Source of the DNA: Apis mellifera
Taxonomy: Eukaryota; Arthropoda; Insecta; Hymenoptera; Apidae
Assembly: GCF_003254395.2 (NCBI RefSeq)
Contig: NC_037638.1
Location: 26,241,352 to 26,305,351, forward strand
Direction of reading: 5' to 3'
DNA length: 64,000 nt
Position numbers and translations under genes: made by a program. Below, one piece after another: positions 59,141 to 64,000 of the stretch. Every line of letters begins with the position of its first letter. Position 1 is the stretch's first letter. The notes below the pieces were generated by a model. It saw nothing but the letters and a program-made list of their open reading frames with translations. It had not been told where the DNA came from and ran no database searches.

Positions 59141-59930
59141 GTAAACGAAAAGTGGGGCGATGTGTCTTCGCGTGGGATAAAGAAAGATTTCTTCGTTCGA
59201 TTTTACGTGTTTTTCATCAATTGTATAAAGGAAGATGATTCGAGTTTAAAGAGTGAAATTTAGATCCACGTTTCGCTGAATAGGTGTCTTTGCATTGGAT
59301 TGATAAAGAAAGATTCTTTGTTCGATTTTAGGTATTTTTAATCAGTCGCAAAGTGAGACAAAAGGGAGGATGAAATTTAGATCCACGTTTTGCTAAACAC
59401 ATGTGTTTTTGTATAGGATAAAGAAAGATTCTTTGTTCGATTTTATGTATTTCTAATTAATTATAAAAGGAAGATGATTCAAGTTTAAAGAGTGAAATTT
59501 AGATCCACGTTTCGCTGAATAGGTGTCTTTGCATTGGATTGATAAAGAAAGATTCCTTGTTCGATTTTAGGTATTTTTAATCAGTCGCAAAGTGAGTCAA
59601 AAGGGAGGATGAAATTTAGATCCACGTTTTGCTAAACACATGTGTTTTTGTATGGGATAAAGAAAGATTCTTTGTTCGATTTTACGTGTTTCTAATCAAT
59701 TATAAAAGGAAGATGATTCGAGTTTAAATAGTGAAATTTAGATCCACGTTTCGCTGAATACGTGTCTTTGCATTGGATTGATAAAGAAAGATTCTTTGTT
59801 CGATTTTAAGTATTTTTAATCAGTCGCAAAGTGAGACAGAAGGGAAAATTCAAGTTCGATAAAATTTAGATCCACGTTTCGTTATAATACGTCTTTTGCA
59901 TTGGATAAAGAATTGTTCGTTCGATTCACA
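59141..59930. repeat. Tandem array of A/B dimers, 117/122-bp alternation
   Basis: The anchor agatccacg occurs at 59262, 59379, 59501, 59618, 59740 and 59868, with spacings 117, 122, 117, 122 and 128. Type A units read cgtttcgctgaataggtgtc and end with cagtcgcaaagtgag. Type B units read cgttttgctaaacacatgtg and end with aaaggaagatgattc and agtttaaa. Both share gataaagaaagattctttgttcgatttta. Equivalent halves of successive dimers are almost identical, so the dimer of about 239 bp is the unit of recent amplification. It has no coding content. Confidence 0.93.
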
Positions 59931-61791
59931 CGAATTTTGAGATTTTATTTTTATTATCGATTTTATTATCAGCGAGATTAATATTGTATTTTAACGGGTA
60001 TTTAGAATTCGAAGGATAAATAGGTTTAGAAAACTTTGGCCATCGTTGATTTTACACACCATCATCGATTAGAACTTTGATGAATAATTTAAATTTGCAA
60101 TCCATCGATCGCGTAACCGGGTAGCAAGTACCGCTTTTAATCATTAATCTGCCTGTAATTTACATATTTTACAAACACATACGCGTGCATAAACTTCGAA
60201 TCGACTAAAACTACTCCGCACGTATTTATAATCCTCCGCCATACCCATTATTCACGAATTCATCGCCCCTATTTCCAATATATCGAGTATCATGGAACAC
60301 CACGGATACATCGATAATTATCAAACGCGTTTCGAAACCAGGAAAACCGGATGTTCTCCTAATTCCTTCCATTTCTCAAAATTGAATACACGATCGCGAT
60401 AAAAGGATCGGCACTCACGATGTACCTAACCTCCCCTCTCCCTATCCTCCCCTTCCTTTCGCAACGGGGGTAGTTTCGTGATAGGAAGTCCCAAGCATTT
60501 TCGAAGCATTTTCGTTGAAAATCGACCAGGCCGGGATTATCGAGGCTTCCTGCGGGTTAATTGATTGTTGGATCGAATTTTATGCAAGCCCTTTTCTCCC
60601 TCTTCTCAACCTACACCGAAAATTTACCGTCCCCTGGCACGCCAACTTTCTTCTTCTTCTTCTTCTGCGTCAATTTCTCCCCAGGCCTCAACTATCTCTC
60701 CCCTTTCGTAACACACCTTTCTCGTGGAGCACAGTGAGAGAGTTGTGTTGTTACATCCGCACGTTGTTGTTACTCCTCGACGCGATGAAGGGGCGGAGGA
60801 GAAGAGGGAAAAAATTGGGAGGAAAAATATACACACGAGGTTGTTTAACCGCGGTACACCGCGCGAAACTTTCCTCTCCCTGTTGTGCTCTCGAACCTCC
60901 TCCGCTGGAATGTTGGATCGCGTGACGAGGGGGGAGTCCTGGCTACGGAATTTTATTCCGGGAAATTTTCGTGTCCTCGGAGAGAAGCTCGCTTTCAAAG
61001 CTCGCGGCTCGCGCTACGAAACTCTCCCGAGCCATCGTTTTTTCTCCCATTCCTTCCCTCCCTCCCCGTATTTAAAAGCGTCTCCCCCTCCGCTTGCGTT
61101 ATGCACACGCTTTAACGTCCCTCTTATTTTTCTTTCGTTTCGTTCGCGTGATTTCAACCGTTGATCGCGGTTTAAATTCCTCCAACGACTCGAAGAATTT
61201 ATATTCGGCGATCACACAGAGTCAAGGAAAGAAAGAGGATCCCCTCGAGATTGCCTATCTCTCAAGCCTATATTGTTTAACACGTGTTTATAATTAATTA
61301 AACATTACCCTGTTTCATTACTTGCAATTTCGAGGCCTCTACGTTTATTTCAACAAAATCCACAACTATCCATACGATGCGATAGGAAAAATCGGAGGGG
61401 AGATCAAAAAAAAATTTCCACGTTCTTCTGGAAGAAGAGGAGCGGGGCGCTTGTTAGTCGGAACGGGTTAAATCCCTTGGGGAGTAACCTGGAAGCGGGG
61501 AGCGGTAACAAAAGGCACGGACACCGGGTCCCAGGGCAGAATTAACGGTGCAACACATGCGTGCATGTTCGATCCCAGCTGGCGCCAGGGTTCACCGCCG
61601 CCACCTCCATAAGTACGCGCGGATCCGAAGAGGAAGGAGGAATCCACCGGCGGAAATCTAGGCTGGAGAGGAAACGATATAGTTGGCCCGGGACGGGGGT
61701 GGGCAGGAAGGGTGGAGAGAGCGTGCAGTCTATCAGAGATTAACCGGTCGATCCATTAGGGAGTGATTTAGCTGGACGGTCCCCGAACGTG
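59931..61791. other. Intergenic, no gene recognised
   Basis: AT-rich to 60400. From 60420 to 61740 it is GC-richer, with pyrimidine tracts, a (TTC)n tract near 60647-60666 and purine-rich stretches at 60780-60830 and 61620-61730. Open frames of 120-146 codons around 60515-61164 overlap each other on both strands and show no family signature. Confidence 0.5.
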
Positions 61792-61827
61792 CATATATGT
61801 ATATATATATATACATATACACACACA

Positions 61828-61881
<54 letters not shown>
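61792..61881 (+). repeat. Long compound (AT)n/(AC)n microsatellite, about 90 bp
   Basis: Short TA and AC segments lead into a 51-base perfect AT run (61831-61881). It is the longest simple repeat in the window and is fully self-complementary, so it could extrude as a cruciform. Confidence 0.92.
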
Positions 61882-61884
<3 letters not shown>

Positions 61885-64000
61885 GCGTCGCTACACCTGG
61901 CATGGTCGATCGGTGGAAATCGAAGCAATCCTTATCTCGGCGTAGAGAAGGTACTTGGAGGTGAAAGGTGAGCCGAGACGACGATGATGGCGATTAGCGG
62001 TCAGCAATAATCGCACTGGAATGTTTGGTATGCCGTATGATCCGTTCTAGCAAATTATCTCCCTTACAACGCACCTTCGAATTCCTGGAGAGGAGAGGAT
62101 AACCTTTCTCTCTCTCTCTCCCTCCTCGACTCGCCTCTGGGACCGAGCCGGGCTCCTGGTAAGCAGCGCAGGAAGGGGTAGAGCGGATGATCGAGGGTGA
62201 AGGTTCGTGGCGATCCCAGGGGCGCGATGTGTCGTGCCTAATTACAATGTCCAGCGCCTCCCTCTCTTCCTCCCTCCAAATACAAACAGCGAGGCTAATG
62301 CGTTCCCGCACACCGTTGTTCACCGAAATGCACCGCCGGATCGAAATGCTCCGCTCCCGCCTTGCAACGCTCTGTCAATATCTGTCGATATTGTCGCGCG
62401 TTGTCGAGCGTCATCGCCCCCTCCTCTTTCGAAAAAGAGGGAGGAGTGTCGTAGGATACTCGAGTCGAGTACACGCGCTTTCGAATCGTTCAAACTAACG
62501 AAGTTGTTACCACTGTTTCTCCGTTGCTACGTGATTTCCTCCTCCTCCTCCTTTTCTTCTTCTTTTTTTTTTCGTTGCTTCCTCTTCTTTTTTCTCCTTT
62601 TCGGGAAAGAGGAGTGGAAACGATCGATTAAGTAACAGCTTGACAAATTGTTCGCGGGAGAAAGTGAGGAGGGGGAGTGGTGGTAAATTAGTCGGTGAAG
62701 CGAGCAAATTGATTTCGGGAAAAAGCGGTGGAGTTGTAAGCGGTGACTGGTGAATTGGCTCCGGGACTCCGAAGGTGGAATGATTAGTCGTCGAATCGGT
62801 TTTCGGTTAAATCGGTTGCGGTGGAAATTGACCGGGTTAGATATTTTTCTTTCCGTGATCGAGGAAACGAGGATTCGTTCCAAATTCACTCCTTTTTTTC
62901 TTCTTCATGGATTTTTTTTTTTTTCCATGCTTTTTGACGCGCGTTTCTAATCCGATCGTGCGACGTAACAGGGATCGATCTTACGATCGAATATGGAACA
63001 CTCCAGTTGGCGGAATATCGTTTTCGGACGAATTTATCTAACGTAACGAAGGTTGTAGGGAAACTACAACTTGTTATATATAATTAATGGATTAAAAGCA
63101 TCCGGATCGTACGCAATTATATTAATAGCGCGCAGCAGTTATTGTTACAGTATTGTGGATATTCCATATTATTTCCAACGTTAACGCGGTTTATAACGAA
63201 ATTAATTCATCACGATCGTAGAAAGGGATGGCATCCTTATTATTATTCACGGGTGTAGTCTGCTTATTTCGATTCGATACCTCCTTGAATCGAGATTCAA
63301 ATTTCCCTAGTTTAAATTGAAATTATAACACGTATATTTCCTTAAATAAATCGATCGAATTATCGAGAGTGAAATATGGTTTTTTTTTTTTTTACGTAGA
63401 AAAACTGTTGTTGGTAGAAAAAGGGATGGGAGGAAGGCGAGGGTTTTCGAAATGCAAACCAATTTTCGTCACCGAGATTAATGGACGGTAGAAACGGCGC
63501 CAAATATCACATATTTTCCGGATAATGCGCAGCGCTCGTAAATAATAATGAATTGCCGAGTAGTTTTCGCGTAAAAAAAAACGAAACGGCGAAAGAACCG
63601 GCGTTAAATAGCATTCATTAAAAATCTTTATCGCCTGCAACAATTAAACCGTGTATTCCAATTTCCGCCTAACGATTTCGAAACTCTATCGTGATCGTGT
63701 ATTCAAAAAAAAAAAAAAAAAAAGGAGAAGAAAAAAAAAACGTTTCGAGTTATTTGAGAAGGAAAATTGCTCGACGAAAGAACGGCGGTACGATTCGTTG
63801 ATTAATACGAGAACGCGAGGAAATTCAAGCAAAAGTTGAAACGCGATAACCGAAACGGAAGGAGATTGATGGAATTGTATACATGGTGTCCAAAAAAAAA
63901 CAAAAAAGAAAAAAAAATCTTAGCAAACATAGATTCGGAAACACAATCGTTTCCGAAAAATGTAATCAATCGTGTCTTGTTTTCCACGTTGTTAGCATCT
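61882..64000. other. Intergenic to the window end, no gene recognised
   Basis: GC-richer to about 62500, with (CT)n at about 62108-62121 and a (TCC)n/T-rich tract at 62537-62600. After 62950 it is AT-rich, with A runs near 63700 and 63890. No credible exon, RNA gene or mobile element is seen. Confidence 0.5.

Noticed and set aside
59141..59930. CRISPR-like regular spacing
   Set aside because: The whole 117/122-bp units are repeated, with no unique spacers between short repeats, and the DNA is eukaryotic.

Overview
The window looks like nuclear DNA of a hymenopteran insect, most like a honeybee (Apis). The basis is an AT-rich background crowded with CpG-containing words (tcga, cgaa, cgcg), very many microsatellites and polypurine/polypyrimidine tracts, eukaryotic TATA boxes, GT-AG introns, AATAAA signals, and two insect-type secreted proteins. 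No bacterial-style operons, CRISPR arrays, rRNA or tRNA genes were recognised. The genus is an inference from composition; no species-specific gene was matched.

Only two protein-coding genes can be supported, both on the + strand, about 29 kb apart. Gene 1 (about 6274 to at least 14928) has a CT-rich, TATA-containing promoter, a long 5' leader with short upstream ORFs, a five-codon first coding exon (6680-6694), a 5.2-kb intron, and one very GC-rich 3-kb exon (11941-14928). It encodes a secreted protein of about 1000 residues, rich in proline, with YGPP/YGxP repeats and a non-repetitive C-terminal region. A structural cuticle or extracellular-matrix protein is the best guess. Gene 2 (about 43912-44790) is a compact two-exon gene for a 96-residue secreted protein with a single peritrophin-A (CBM14) chitin-binding domain and two cysteines beyond the usual six. 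Both products would act outside the cell, plausibly in chitinous matrices, but nothing in the sequence shows that they are co-regulated.

The rest is non-coding: intergenic DNA and the gene 1 intron. The most structured parts are: a 0.85-kb purine-rich array with alternating unit lengths (1734-2590); a 112-bp tandem duplication inside the gene 1 intron (9148-9352); a repeat family with two direct copies and one inverted fragment (19439-20066); a 1.2-kb modular array built on tattctcgag (27500-28740); and a regular A/B dimer array with 117/122-bp alternation (59141-59930), which abuts a CpG-rich, promoter-like segment (58700-59140). Several perfect short inverted repeats, a 32-bp alternating purine-pyrimidine tract (25957-25988) and a pair of CTCF-like motifs (24569-24623) also stand out. 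I saw nothing that amounts to a clearly new multi-gene system. The best leads are the dimer array beside a candidate promoter, the bidirectional repeat family at 19.4-20.1 kb, and the leader/intron architecture of gene 1.
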